Source: Isochrysis galbana
Taxonomy: Eukaryota > Haptophyta > Isochrysidales > Isochrysidaceae
Direction: 5' to 3'
DNA: 64,000 bases
Assembly (NCBI GenBank): GCA_018136815.1
Contig: CM030934.1
Span: 135,817-199,816 of the forward strand
Shown here: in pieces, positions 10,993 through 21,365 of the stretch
Layout: each line of letters starts with the position of its first letter
Position numbering within the stretch: the stretch's first letter is position 1
Position numbers and translations under genes: made by a program
Notes under the pieces: generated by a model
Database searches by the model: none
Seen by the model: only the letters and a program-made list of their open reading frames with translations
Told to the model about the DNA's origin: nothing

Positions 10993-11078
10993 TAGTGATC
11001 TTAAGATTGCGACATACAATTTGAATGGAGCAAAACATAAATTAGCGTCGACCTTAGCGCAAGCGAGACTAGGCTGAA
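10982..11078 (+). pseudogene. LINE ORF2 amino-terminal stub (endonuclease start)
   Basis: ATG at 10982 lies inside the last codons of ORF1, in the next frame. The frame begins MVNNSDLKIATYNLNGAKHK, and KIATYNLNG matches the first strand of the APE-like endonuclease of LINE ORF2. It hits a stop about 30 codons on, where a deletion joins it to the distal ORF2 part. Confidence 0.75.
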
Positions 11079-11082
11079 GTGG

Positions 11083-11886
11083 GGACGAGCGTACGACGGG
11101 CCAGCGGATACGGCGTATCCGATACCTCAGGAATACACACTCAAAGGCACGCATAAAACGCTAGAAGAGATAAACGTCAAGGCCTTGACTAAAGCGTTCC
11201 TCGCTATGAGGAAACCGAAGGCACAAAAATCCACACTAAGATGGGAAAAGAGGTTACCTGTCCTCTCGGGGAAGTGGAAACAAGTATCGCAACTATACAA
11301 GTATAACTTTCTGACACCAAGGGACTCCTATATGCACTTCAAACACGTTTTACACAGGAGAATAGCTACAGCGAATCGTTTTGCTGACGATCCAACATGT
11401 CGCTTTTGCGGCATAGCACCCGAGAGTTCCACGCATTTAGCCTCCTGTATCGCGACGGAGCCCGTTTTCGAATTCATAGAGGGACTTTTAGGGATTAACC
11501 TTAGGCCGGGATCTGAAGTAGCCCAGCGCCTTTTCTGCTATCAAGTGGATAGACCGCACCCCTCCTCGGGATACTTAGGTATCCTGGCATGGAGGTATAT
11601 CCTAACGGACTTCTATAACATACAATACGGTAACGCGGACGGGAGGTCCGCTAAGTCGATCTTAAGAGCGATCCTTGCGAGATACCACTTACTAGTAACG
11701 GCGAAAGTCGGATTCTTTCAGCGACTAAAGCAACAACGAGAGAATATGGGGCTACACGCCCCGAGCAACAAACATATTAAGAAAATGATAAGCCCCCTCT
11801 ACGCGGTGGATAAAGACTTCAACCTAGAAATATCGGAAGACCTCCGGCAGGCGGCGGGAGGTCTGGATATGCGCAACATCGCCTAA
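11083..11886 (+). pseudogene. LINE ORF2 carboxy-terminal part (post-RT zinc-finger region)
   Basis: The open frame runs from the deletion junction to 11886. Residues around RDSYMHFKHVLHRRIATANR followed by C-x2-C...H-x4-C (FADDPTCRFCG to HLASC) are the zf-RVT-type segment after the reverse transcriptase in many LINEs. The sequence LAWRYILTDFYNIQYG is shared with the neighbouring LINE at 12206. The catalytic RT is absent. Confidence 0.8.
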
Positions 11887-12186
11887 AGTAGTTTAACCTC
11901 TCTTAATAGAGACCTCAACGGACGGCAAGAGTGACGCTAGGAGATATAAGAGAAGGAAATTCAAGCCGAGCCGGAGCAAAGGAGAAGCCATAGTCTCCCG
12001 CCCCCTTCTCTCCAACCCCTGGCCGAAGCAGCGCGCGCGGTCTCCCCGGAACCAGCTTCTCCGCTAAAGAGGGAACTGGGGAAGGGGAAGGGGGTTGTTA
12101 GGGGTTAAGGGTGGGCGGTAGGGAGGTCCACAAGCACACTGCCTCATGTCGCACACGTAGCGGAGATTTTTAAGAAGATTTTTTTT

Positions 12187-12204
12187 TCTAGTGGGTGATT
12201 TCTA
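12187..12204 (+). repeat. target-site duplication, right copy
   Basis: Exact repeat of 9295-9312, directly after the T run that ends the LINE. Confidence 0.9.
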
Positions 12205-12205
12205 G

Positions 12206-13280
12206 CGAGAGACCACACACAAGGCAGTAGGGGCTCAAGGGTACGAGGGGTCACGGTACGGCTTCGCTCGCAGAGCGCTGCGACGACCTGACAACACGTG
12301 GGAACACCTAGCCACAATATATACATCCCCGATGATGACGGCGAGAGATACACACCTCCACTTCAAGCACCTAACCCACAGAAGGATAGGCACCTACAAC
12401 CGGTTCGCGGACAGAGACAAAACTTGCCGCATGTGCAAGGCGTCTAACGAATCTTCCACCCACCTAGGCGAATGCCCGAGGGTAGTCAAGATATTCGAGA
12501 CGCTCGACAAACTGGCAAGGTACACTCCCCGAAGTGGTAGAAGCAGGGAAGAGGTAATCGTAGATAACCTTTTCATGCACCCCGGGGGGAAAACACCGCG
12601 ATCGCTCACCATACTCTACACTCTAGCGTGGAGATATATCTTAACAGACTTCTACAGGATACACTACGACGGCATTGATTTCTCGGAGGAATCAGTGTTG
12701 ATAAGCACGATAGACAGGTACACGACACTAAGCAAGGCACTACTATTTGCGAGTACGACAGACTCGGCTAGGACCGCCCAAGCAGGCATGGGCAGACAGC
12801 CGAAGAAAAGGATCGACGTGAACGATGTATACCCTTTGTTCACACTAGGTGCAAGAGGAAAGCTAGAACCAAGTCTAGAGCTACAAACCCTCACCACCTC
12901 GATGGGGGTGGCATATGGCATATATAATAGCCGAGAGACCCGAAACAGAACAAATCTGAGACGAGATACACCTCGACTGGACATAGACCCACCGAGACAC
13001 AACAGCGACCAGCAAGGGCGAGAAGGACGAGCAAGCCCGTGACCCAACAGACACACGATGACAATTGACCAACAACAGGCCTGCCCGGAACCCGCGCTTT
13101 GAACCAGGCTCGTGGTAGCGCACCCGAGCCGAACCCCGGATACCGAAGACAAAGGAATGAAGGGGGGGAGGGGAGGAGGTGGAGGAAAGGGAAGTTAAGG
13201 GCGGTGGCAGCAGGGATGGGGAAGTACCCTAGTCTAGTAGGTGTGTAGGAGTAGCCCAGAATCTTCAGATGTTTTTTTTT
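12206..13280 (+). mobile_element. second LINE family: ORF2 carboxy terminus, 3' UTR and T tail
   Basis: The open frame 12206-13042 contains RDTHLHFKHLTHRRIGTYNR, C-x2-C...H-x4-C (DKTCRMC to HLGEC) and LAWRYILTDFYRIHY, which align with the distal ORF2 of the LINE at 9313. The protein is clearly diverged, so this is another family. The first LINE inserted at its left edge. A 3' UTR follows, ending in nine T at 13272-13280. Confidence 0.75.
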
Positions 13281-13648
13281 AGCACAATAAAACTAGTCTA
13301 GGTCCGCCAGGCTCCAGTCACCATAGAAAGCGCACACACGGAAACGTGAACAAGGGGCGACAAGCAGCGGACGGCGGCGTTCATATGAGTAGAGGGAATA
13401 GGTTGATTCTCTCTTCTTCAATGATGCACGGCCGGTCCGAGGGAAGTGTAGTAAATCAATCACATAAGTACTCGGAGAGGTCAAGGAAGAAAGGCGACGA
13501 GCAGAGAGGAAAGAAGAGACAAGGGAAGAGAGGAGAGAAGAGAGAGGAAGACGCCCAGAGGTGGGTGACAAAAGATAGGGGAGAGTGAGGGCGGGGTGGA
13601 GGGGGCGGGGTGAGAGAGGGGAGGGTGTGTGGTGGGCGGCTGTGGGCG
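13281..13648. repeat. dispersed repeat copy 2 and purine-rich leader
   Basis: 13293-13382 is the plus-oriented copy of the 163-231 repeat. From about 13480 to 13630 the sequence is almost pure A/G and runs up to the FYVE-lipase start codon. No gene was seen. Confidence 0.5.
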
Positions 13649-16600
13649 ATGGACTGGGGCAAGGGCGCGGCGCTCAGAGCGCCATGGCTTACCAGGTGCG
13701 ACGTCCATGAGGGAAAGATGAGCCTCGCGTGGGCACAGCCAGACGCGCCAACCCCAGCCACGCAGCACTCCGAGTGGATCGTCGAGTGGAAGTCGCCTCA
13801 CTGGTGGCGCTGGCGCCGCAGACGCCTACCACTGCCAGCGGCACCAGAGCTGATCGTCGAAATTGAGCCTTCACTGTCGTTTCTTATGGTCCGTGTACAG
13901 GCAGTCGCTGGCCGCCGCACCAGCGAGTGGTCGCCCATAGGGCGAGCAACTGCGGGCCAGCTCGTCAAGACAACTGTCTCGGTGCTCAATGTCGATGGTG
14001 CAATCGCTGTCCACCTTGGGCTGTTAGTCCGCAGCGACAGCGAGATCCGCAAGATGAGCTGCGAGGGGTTGCCGACAGCTGCGGGTGTGGCGCACGAATC
14101 GAGTGCAGCCAAGCAGGAAGTAGAAGCCCATCATCAGCCCGTGTCGGTCAGGCTTAGGGTCGAATCCACATGCATTACAAGCACACAGCCCACTGAGCCT
14201 GTGCACGTGGTTGCCCTAGTTCAGCCATACCGAATTCCGTGGACTCCTCCCACTCCTTGTGCAACCGAGGTTCTTGTCAGCTTGAGCACTGAGGAAACCA
14301 CGCCAAACGCCCAGTCGAGACGTGAAGGCCAGCGCTATTCAATGCCCAGTAGCTCTGACTCGGACCATCTTTCCGATGCAATGCTAGCCTTCATTGCACC
14401 GACGGTCGACCCAATCACCACTCTAGGAAAATCAGCTTTGGTGGACGGGACGATCGCTGGAGCTGTCGATGGGTTGCGGCTCCAGACGGGTAGATCTGGC
14501 GTGCGAGTGCGAGTGAGCTTCGCAATGGTCACCCGCTCGGGAAGTGCTTCGATGAGTGTTCCTCGTGTTGGTGGTCCCATAGACAGTGCCATGATGCCGC
14601 GTGTGAAGAGCGGAGCGGCGCTGATGGGATTGGTCAATGGTTTGGTAGGTGGCATGGTGGGCGGTGTGGTGGGTGGCGTGAGTGGGTTGCGAGACGGCGT
14701 CGTAGATGGCGTGGTCTCACTGGGCGAGCTGGCCACGACCGCGGCCTCCTGGTCCATCGACATTGCCCATGTTTGGTCGCACACCTTATCCGCTGGCGGC
14801 AGGCGAGATGTGATTCGTGAGGTGGAAGCGGCCCGGGGCCCTTTGCCGCCGCCTCCGCCGCCAGCATCGGCGGATGCATGCATCGCATGCCTGCGAGCAG
14901 CGAGCGCTGCTCCCATAGAAGCCGCCCAACAGACGACTTCACTCCATCCTTCAACCGCTAGTGCATCTGCGTCAGCAAGGCCACTGCCGGATGGGATTGG
15001 GTCCATTGATGAACGACAGTTGACGGCTCGAGAGACAGCCCGTTTTACGATGCGGCGGAGACGCCATCATTGCCGGCATTGCGGTGGCTCATTTTGCGCT
15101 GAGCACCTCCGATGGCGACGTCGCCTCGACCACAAATTCAGCGGCATAGGGCCAGCTGCGCAGCGCGTTTGTGAGGGGTGCGCGCGTATGCTTGCGCGAG
15201 AAGAGCACGAAAACCGTCTTGCCGTGCGTCTCCTTCGGTGCACCGACTTCACAGCCGGACAACTGGAGGCTTATGAAGAGGTACTTGATGATACGCTTGC
15301 TGCCAAAGCGCGACGGGCGGGAGAGCTCACCCTTCTCGCCGCAAAGAAGCTGCCCCTTTCGGCCAAGCTGCATGCAACGGTTGTTGGGTTGGACAATGCA
15401 AGAAAGTATGGTCGGCTCGGTTTGGCAGGTAAGTAAGCAGCCCTTGAGCCAGCAAGCTAAAGCCATAGGTATCTGCGTGGAGCGGGGCATCTCAGGAAGA
15501 CGCCTCGCTGCGCCTGACCACCTGGCTGCGCCTGACTTCTCGAATAACCGATCTTGCTCTCTCGTGTGCAATTGTGTCCGTGTCCGTGTGTTGTCATTGT
15601 ACTCACAAGCTGGCATACATCGGCTGTTCTCTTGGGAGGTCTCGCATCACATCGCTCACACCTCGCCGCTACATCTGATTCCTGCAGGTGTACTCCTCCG
15701 CGAAGACCTACTACGTATGCTCGTCACCCTCAAGGCGGTTGGCGGCGACGCCATTACTAGGCGACCGATCCACGAGCTCACCGGAGCACTCTTTTATCTC
15801 ATGGCACGACGGCGAGAGGAACGAGGCTGTGACCCCACTCACGAGGTGAGCGCCAGCCGCTATGCTCTCCTTGGCTGCCCACTTAAGCATTGCCTTGAGC
15901 CAGTATCCACACGGGCGCTTGCGTGAAATTGCCCTAGTTCTCATGCGCATGCGCACACCCGATTGCTGGTTATGCGATCCAGGAGGCGTCACATAAGACC
16001 TGCCCTACGGCAAGCGAGGCTGAAATCGCCGACATCTCTGAGTGGGCACCAATTGCTCTCCGCGTAGCCTACGAGCGCACGCTGGTTGACATGCAACGGC
16101 ATGCCCGCTTGCACGGCTACGCTCTCTTATTTGCGGAGCTTCAAGATGCTCACTCACGCGGCGCGCATCTGCCAGCCTTCTCCTTCTTGGCGTGCGCTCG
16201 AAGGCGTCGCATTGTTCTTGCAATCCGCGGCACACAAGATCTCTCAGACGTGCTCACGGATTCCTACGCTCACGGTCAACCCTTTTGTGGCGGCTGGGCT
16301 CATGCGGGCATGGCACGCACTGCCCGGTGGCTCGAAATCCAGCTTGGGCCATGCATCTTGCATTTTGCTGAAGTATTTGGCTACGAGGTTGTACTCGTGG
16401 GTCATTCTCTCGGTGCTGGCGTTGCCGCACTACTTGCTGCCCTCCTACGACCGCGCATCCAGCGTCTGAGATGCATCGGCTTTGCTACGCCTTCAGTCGC
16501 ATCGGGCGAGATGTACGCGCTGGCAAGTCCCTTGGCCGCCACCGCGCACATCATCACGAGCCTCAGTAGAAGCTGTCGTGCAAGCTCTCACCCATACTCT

Positions 16601-16863
16601 CGCTCTCTCCGACTGGACATGACTATGTCGCAGAAGATTTTTTTCACACCACAAGCGAATGATAGCATCTGAGATCAACGTGTTTTGCCGCTTTACTGTG
16701 GGGCTAGGGCGGCTACATTTGCATTTTACGAGCACCAATCCCGAGCTGTTTTCTCTCATGTGTTCCGCACCGTGACACTTGTCCTGCCACAAACCTCAGG
16801 TTGCTTACCTTGATGCGCTCGTGCTGCGTATCGGTTGTCCTCCGTAACGACGCCATCCCCCGT
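13649..16863 (+). CDS. FYVE zinc-finger class-3 lipase (3' end lost in gap)
   Basis: Exons are 13649-15428, 15688-15845 and 15983 to about 16560, plus a further piece reading VVLRNDAIPR just before the gap. The first two introns are GT-AG and phase-consistent. The amino end looks like a fibronectin-III fold (WIVEWK...VRVQAVAGRRTSEWSP). Residues about 409-515 form a FYVE-like finger with CIAC, RRRRHHCRHCG and CEGC. After the second intron comes a class-3 lipase: VLAIRGTQDLSDV, then GHSLGAG carrying the nucleophile serine, then FATPSVASG. Class-3 lipases of this type hydrolyse acyl glycerols, and the NDAIPR piece resembles the catalytic-Asp segment of diacylglycerol-lipase relatives. FYVE fingers bind PtdIns3P on endosomes, so an endosomal lipid hydrolase is inferred. 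The start is the first in-frame ATG after the purine tract. Confidence 0.75.
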
Positions 16864-16963
16864 NNNNNNNNNNNNNNNNNNNNNNNNNNNNNNNNNNNNN
16901 NNNNNNNNNNNNNNNNNNNNNNNNNNNNNNNNNNNNNNNNNNNNNNNNNNNNNNNNNNNNNNN
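16864..16963. other. assembly gap (100 N)
   Basis: Exactly 100 N, so probably of arbitrary length. It removes the 3' end of the FYVE-lipase gene. Confidence 0.95.
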
Positions 16964-17633
16964 ACACGGTTGGCCAAAAAGAACAGCTAGCTGACAGCTG
17001 AAGCCCAGCGCAGAACTCCTCGCTCCTCGCTCCTCGCGATAGCCTCCAAGTTGGGGTGACACACATTTTCGAGCAGCCCAAAGCGCAAGGTATCTATAAT
17101 AAGACGCGTAACTTAGAGCTCACAAACACACAAACACTCGACACTCGCTCGGCACGTGAGCGATGCGCAACAACCGAACCCGGATCCCAAGTAGGAACAC
17201 AACGAACGCGTGCACATCCCGACAGCCCCACCAAAAAGACATTCAACAGGCCTGCCGTGAACCCGCACTCTGAACTAGGCTGGTAGACGCCTGATGTGAA
17301 TGTGAATGAACGAGAGTCGAATGAACGACGGCCACGTTTAACGTGAAGCAAGGGCGGCGAGCAGCAGACGCGCAGACGCGGAGCCGTTCATGGTAGCCAA
17401 CCTACTTTTATAAGTGGGGGTCAATGAGGGCCTCGCGCCGCCGCTGTCTATGAAAAGGGATTGTGTGGACTCAAGTGAGTTCTTTTGTATATGTGTAGGT
17501 TCTATTCCCATAGTGGCAACGTGGGGTGTTGTCGGGACACGTGTTCTCGCCGTTGCGCTAGCGCTATGTTCATGCCTATGATCTACACAATGTTGCTGAC
17601 TATCACTGGGCCCCATAAGGATGGGGCCAAACA
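16964..17633. other. non-coding stretch with LINE-3'-like remnant and possible 5' LTR
   Basis: 17243-17288 resembles 13071-13117 (AGGCCTGCC...GAACC...CTGAACTAGGCTGGTAG), the 3' UTR of the second LINE. 17333-17393 is a diverged third copy of the 163-231 repeat. From about 17460 to 17633 the sequence ends in CA just before the PBS-like site, as expected of an LTR, but no partner LTR is visible. Confidence 0.4.
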
Positions 17634-19423
17634 TGGTACCCCCGCCGAGAGGGGATCAGTCCCTTCTCGCGTGCGCCTCAGCGCACGCTCACCGAGCCTC
17701 TTCACCCAACACAAGGTTGGAAATTGGGCCAACAACGAATTCGTTGTTGAACAAAATTCATTGTCACTGCCACCGACTACGCTCCGCGGAGCAACCATCG
17801 GGCCTCAATCACTGCACCGGGTCCAACAGTCTCTGTCATCACTGTCTCGCGAACTACTCGCGAATCTCCCTGGAACTCTGAGCCTCAATGCCCCAAAACC
17901 ATCTCTGCTGATTGACGGGGAGAACTGTCAACTTTCTCAGCAGTCCAATTATCACTTCACCTTGGATGAGGAGGAAACAACGCACACGGCACGGTGGTAC
18001 GTCATCCTCGCGCCTCCCGCGCGAACAGCTGAAGGCATATGGATCGAATCCCGACGCCGCCAGTTTCTTTTAATGCAACTTCCAAACCTTCAAGACTGGA
18101 CAAATTCGTTGCGCCATGCTGCATGGGCCTTCAATTTTTTTGATCCTCATTGCGGGCGCTCACCATCTGGTGCTAGCCTGGACAACGACACCCCGTCGCA
18201 AGTCACTACGACACCCTCGGGACCGAACACCTCACTCCATACAAATTTCCAAGAACAAGCTAAAGTCGCTGATTTTGCCTTCATGATAAGTGAGGCCATC
18301 AATGAGGACTATGACTCGCGAAAATATCGCTGTCGCCCCTTTGATGGCACGCCAGGCCGCCCCTTCGACTTGTTTTGCCGCGACTTCAGCAACGCCTTCT
18401 CAAGGGACTACATAGGCGATGCGGACTTGACAACTTGTATGTTAGGTCTTGATGTCGGTGGATATGTGGAGCAAGACCCTAATGCGGATCGTTCCATCTT
18501 TGGTGGCGTACCTAGGTTCGAACTCTTCTCAGCAGATGGGACTCCAAAGCAAACCAAAGAGGCCAAACAACTATTGAGCGATCACACCAAGAGAAAAAGG
18601 GTTCTCTTCTCTCACCTCTTGGAGCACATAACCAACTCGGATCTGAGAGAAATGCTGACTTCACAAGCTCCACACGATGGTGCCAAAGCGTATAGAATCT
18701 TATACGATCAATGTCACCAAGAGGTGGATGATTTGACATTGATGGACCTAGATTCTCAATGGGATGCTGTCTCACTTTCACGGTTGGAATCAACGAGCAC
18801 TCAATATCCAACCTCATTGCCCACCTTCACAGTTCAATGCAAAACGGCCGTTCAACAAACAAAAAACAAATGATCATTGGTGATCAAAGTTTCTCGTGTA
18901 TACTTCAGACATCTCAGAATCTCTCTCTCACACTTGCCAAGAAGAAATCGCCGCCCCGCCTCTCGTCGCCGCTTTGGACCAATAACGAGCGAGATATACT
19001 CAAACTCAAATCGGATCTCCAACCATGTGGCGGATCAAATTCAACACAGGGGCCATCGCTATACCTAGCAAGGAGGGCCGTCGCGCTGCTGGCGGGGGGG
19101 TACGCCCTGATGCCTCTTACTCTAATGAGACCGCCTTGATGGCTAAAACTACTCAAGGAATGTCACAATCACCACAGAGGGCTGTACTAACCTCGCGCAA
19201 GCTATGAAAGCGCTAGATGCTATCGCTGTCAAGGTTCGGGGCACCAGCCAGCACATGTCCGACCCCGCCTGATCAGTCTGTCACTATCCAAGACTGGATA
19301 ATGGCCCTTCAGTCGCACGCCGGCACACGCAGCAAGGGTAGAGGAAAAGGAAGATCGAGGGACAATAGGGGCGGCCGAGGTAAAGGGAATCCGCTATGTC
19401 GCTTCTGATGTAGACACCCGGAG
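17634..19423 (+). mobile_element. LTR retrotransposon 5' part (Copia-like gag), interrupted
   Basis: Starts with the PBS-like site TGGTACCCCCGCCGAG. The open frame to 18873 includes FRDFSNAFSRDY-like sequence and a stretch typical of UBN2/Copia gag: HTKRKRVLFSHLLEHI, then AYRILYDQCHQ and LMDLDSQWDAVSL. A frameshift near 18785 moves the frame to GINEHSISNLIAHLHS. The tail ends in a zinc-knuckle-like CRFC-CRHPE with a stop between, at 19399-19423. There the Ty3/gypsy LTR begins, and nothing of this element's pol is found in the window. Confidence 0.65.
17650..18873 (+). pseudogene. Copia-like gag, frameshifted
   Basis: The frame encodes about 400 residues after the PBS-like site without an obvious early ATG. 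Recognisable parts are RPFDGTPGRPFDLFCRDF, LTTCMLGLDVGGYVEQDPNA and LFSHLLEHITNSDLREMLTS. Gag packages element RNA in a particle. The frame is lost at about 18785, and homologous sequence continues in another frame to about 18900. Confidence 0.6.
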
Positions 19424-19620
19424 TAACAGCAAAAACAAAATTCGAATCGGCAAATTTCGAGATCAAAACCTGCAAACCTGGACTTGAGACCATGGGGAAT
19501 CCGAATCTGTGTGTCTTTGGCGTCAGTGGCAACACGGGGAACTGTTCAATTGTAATTGTGAGCGCGTACCTTACACGAATATTCATGCCTACAGCCTTCA
19601 GATGGGCAGGAATACAACAC
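19424..19620 (-). repeat. 3' LTR of the Ty3/gypsy element
   Basis: Begins TGTTGTATTCCTGCCCATC on the minus strand and ends GCTGTTACT. The match to 31897-32091 is about 93-95 per cent by eye, with several substitutions and small indels. A purine-rich tract (GTCGGGGGG) abuts it internally at 19621-19629. Confidence 0.85.
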
Positions 19621-19875
19621 CCCCCGACTTAAATCGAGACGTCTCCCGATGTCGAGCCAAGAGAGTTCATTTAACCATACGAGACGAGAGACCTAGAGGA
19701 GGAGGATTAACCCATGGATCCAAAGCGAGCACAAAATCGGCAGCTTAGCGCGGCGGCCCCCGATTTCGTACGTCACGTCCTACCACGTTCTCCCTTTTAC
19801 AGGAGTTTTGCTCGGCAGTTGCGCTGGGTCAGGCGCTGACGCGACGCTAATCATCCACTTCCGGTCGACTTAGCG

Positions 19876-20475
19876 CTACGATTGTGAACGAGAACGAGTA
19901 CGACTCGAAGGCAGATCAGGAGGAGTACGACTTGTCTCTTGAATTCGACGTGGAATAACTTGATTGGATTGGGAACTTGAGCTTGGACTTGAAGAGGAGT
20001 CTACAGCGGAGTGAGCTTGGGGTTGAACCGGACGGCGGTCGAAAGTGGTGTCGTACGACTCAACTAGATCAGCACAACGCCGAAGCAACTCAATTCGAGA
20101 CTCCCAAGTAGCTTCAGAACGAGGATAGCCGCGCCATTTGACGAGATACTTGAATGAAACTCCATCGCCCTTGCGATCGAGTAACTCTTCGACCAAGTAC
20201 TCATCTTCAGCGAGCGGAGACGAATCGGTGACGGTGAAGTACGGACGAAGATTGGAAATGTGAACTTCATCCTTGACTTGACGATTTTCGAGATCGCGTA
20301 GACGGTAGCGAGTGGCCGAGATGGCTTCTTCTACTCGGTAGGGACCGGAGTAGAGATATTGAAGTTTGTTGGCGTGGCCAGGGATTCGACGACAAACTCT
20401 GTCTCCTGGTTTGAAGGTGACACCGAGTTTAGACTTTGAGAGGCGGAGCGCATCGATTCGCGTTGGGCTTCTTGA
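19876..20475 (-). pseudogene. integrase carboxy-terminal domain with chromodomain
   Basis: The frame reads FKPGDRVCRRIPGHANKLQ...YSGPYRVEEAIS, the GPY/F segment of Ty3 integrases, then a chromodomain at 20202-20050: EYLVEELLDRK...KYLVKWRGYPRSEATWE. The aromatic positions (Y of EYLVE, W of KWRGY, W of ATWE) are all present. Chromodomains on integrases steer insertion to chromatin bearing methylated histone H3. The frame differs from the integrase core, so a frameshift lies near 20440. Confidence 0.85.
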
Positions 20476-21365
20476 GTACTTTCGAGGGCGGAACGCCACG
20501 ACTCGAGAAGCTTCTTATTGAGCTCGGTGGCGTAAATGACGGCATCGGACGGAGGCCTAGATGGAAGCAACTCGAGAACAGGAGCAGGGTCAGCAAGTTG
20601 AGCTGGAAGACGAAGCTCCCGACCAAACAAGATAGCCGCGGGTGACTTGGGTACGACGCGACCGGCGGTCGCTCGCATAGACATGAGAAGAAACGGAAGG
20701 TGGTCGACCCAATGGGCGCCGCCTTCATTGGAGACTCGAGTCATCGTGAGGAGAGTTTGTTGAGCTCTTTCCACTAGCCCTACGCCTTCGTGGCGATAGG
20801 CTTCAGTAGTGCTCAAGTCCGTGCCAGTCGCTTTGAGAATTAGGTCCACTAACCGAGAGCAAAGATTCGAGCCGGCGTCGGTTCGAAGTTGGCGAGGGAC
20901 TCCATAACGAGATACGATGAGACGCATGAAGACGTCCAGACATTTTGCGGACGAGGGGTTACCGTTGCAAGGCTCAGCTTCAATCCAACGAGAGAGAGAA
21001 TCGACGAAAACAATCAGCTTATCAAAACCGGAGCGGCCGGATACGAAATCGTGGGTGGGAGCCATCGAAAGAATATCGCAATAGACGACGTCGAAAGGAT
21101 AGGATCCGATAGAAAGACCGGATGGATGGGCGAGCGGTCGCGGTAACGGTTTGCCAAGAGTGCATTCATGGCACTCTCGAACGTACTCCGATACAGAGGC
21201 GGATAGGCCAGGCCAGTAAACTCGAGAACGAAGTAGGGTAGTCATCCTTGTCGCACCTGGGTGACCAAGGTGGTCATGGTAGGCGCGGAGGTACGTGTCA
21301 CGAAGGGACTCCGGAATGTATAAACGAAGAGGAGCCTCTTCCGCCTCTGAGGAGCGGTAGTAGAG
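20440..21365 (-). pseudogene. Ty3/gypsy integrase zinc domain and catalytic core
   Basis: The HHCC zinc domain reads HDHLGHPG...CHEC, and the core has D (VVYCDILSM), D (LRTDAGSN) and E (YRHEGVGLVERA) in the usual spacing. It would insert element cDNA into the genome. The frame of the zinc domain is continuous with the core, but upstream it breaks near 21380 from the RNase H frame. Confidence 0.85.

Larger units (their letters stand above)
9313..12186 (+). mobile_element. internally deleted LINE (non-LTR retrotransposon) with 18-bp target duplication
   Basis: A 2.87-kb insertion bounded by an exact 18-bp target duplication. It starts with a hairpin (9316-9335) just before ORF1, then ORF1 (9340-10992), the first codons of ORF2, a deletion junction near 11065, the ORF2 carboxy-terminal part (11185-11886) and a 3' UTR ending in a run of T (12179-12187). 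The endonuclease body and reverse transcriptase are missing, so this copy could move only with enzymes from a complete relative. Homologous 5' ends occur at 54229, 62569 and 63001, and a homologous 3' end in reverse at 62718-62945. Confidence 0.9.
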
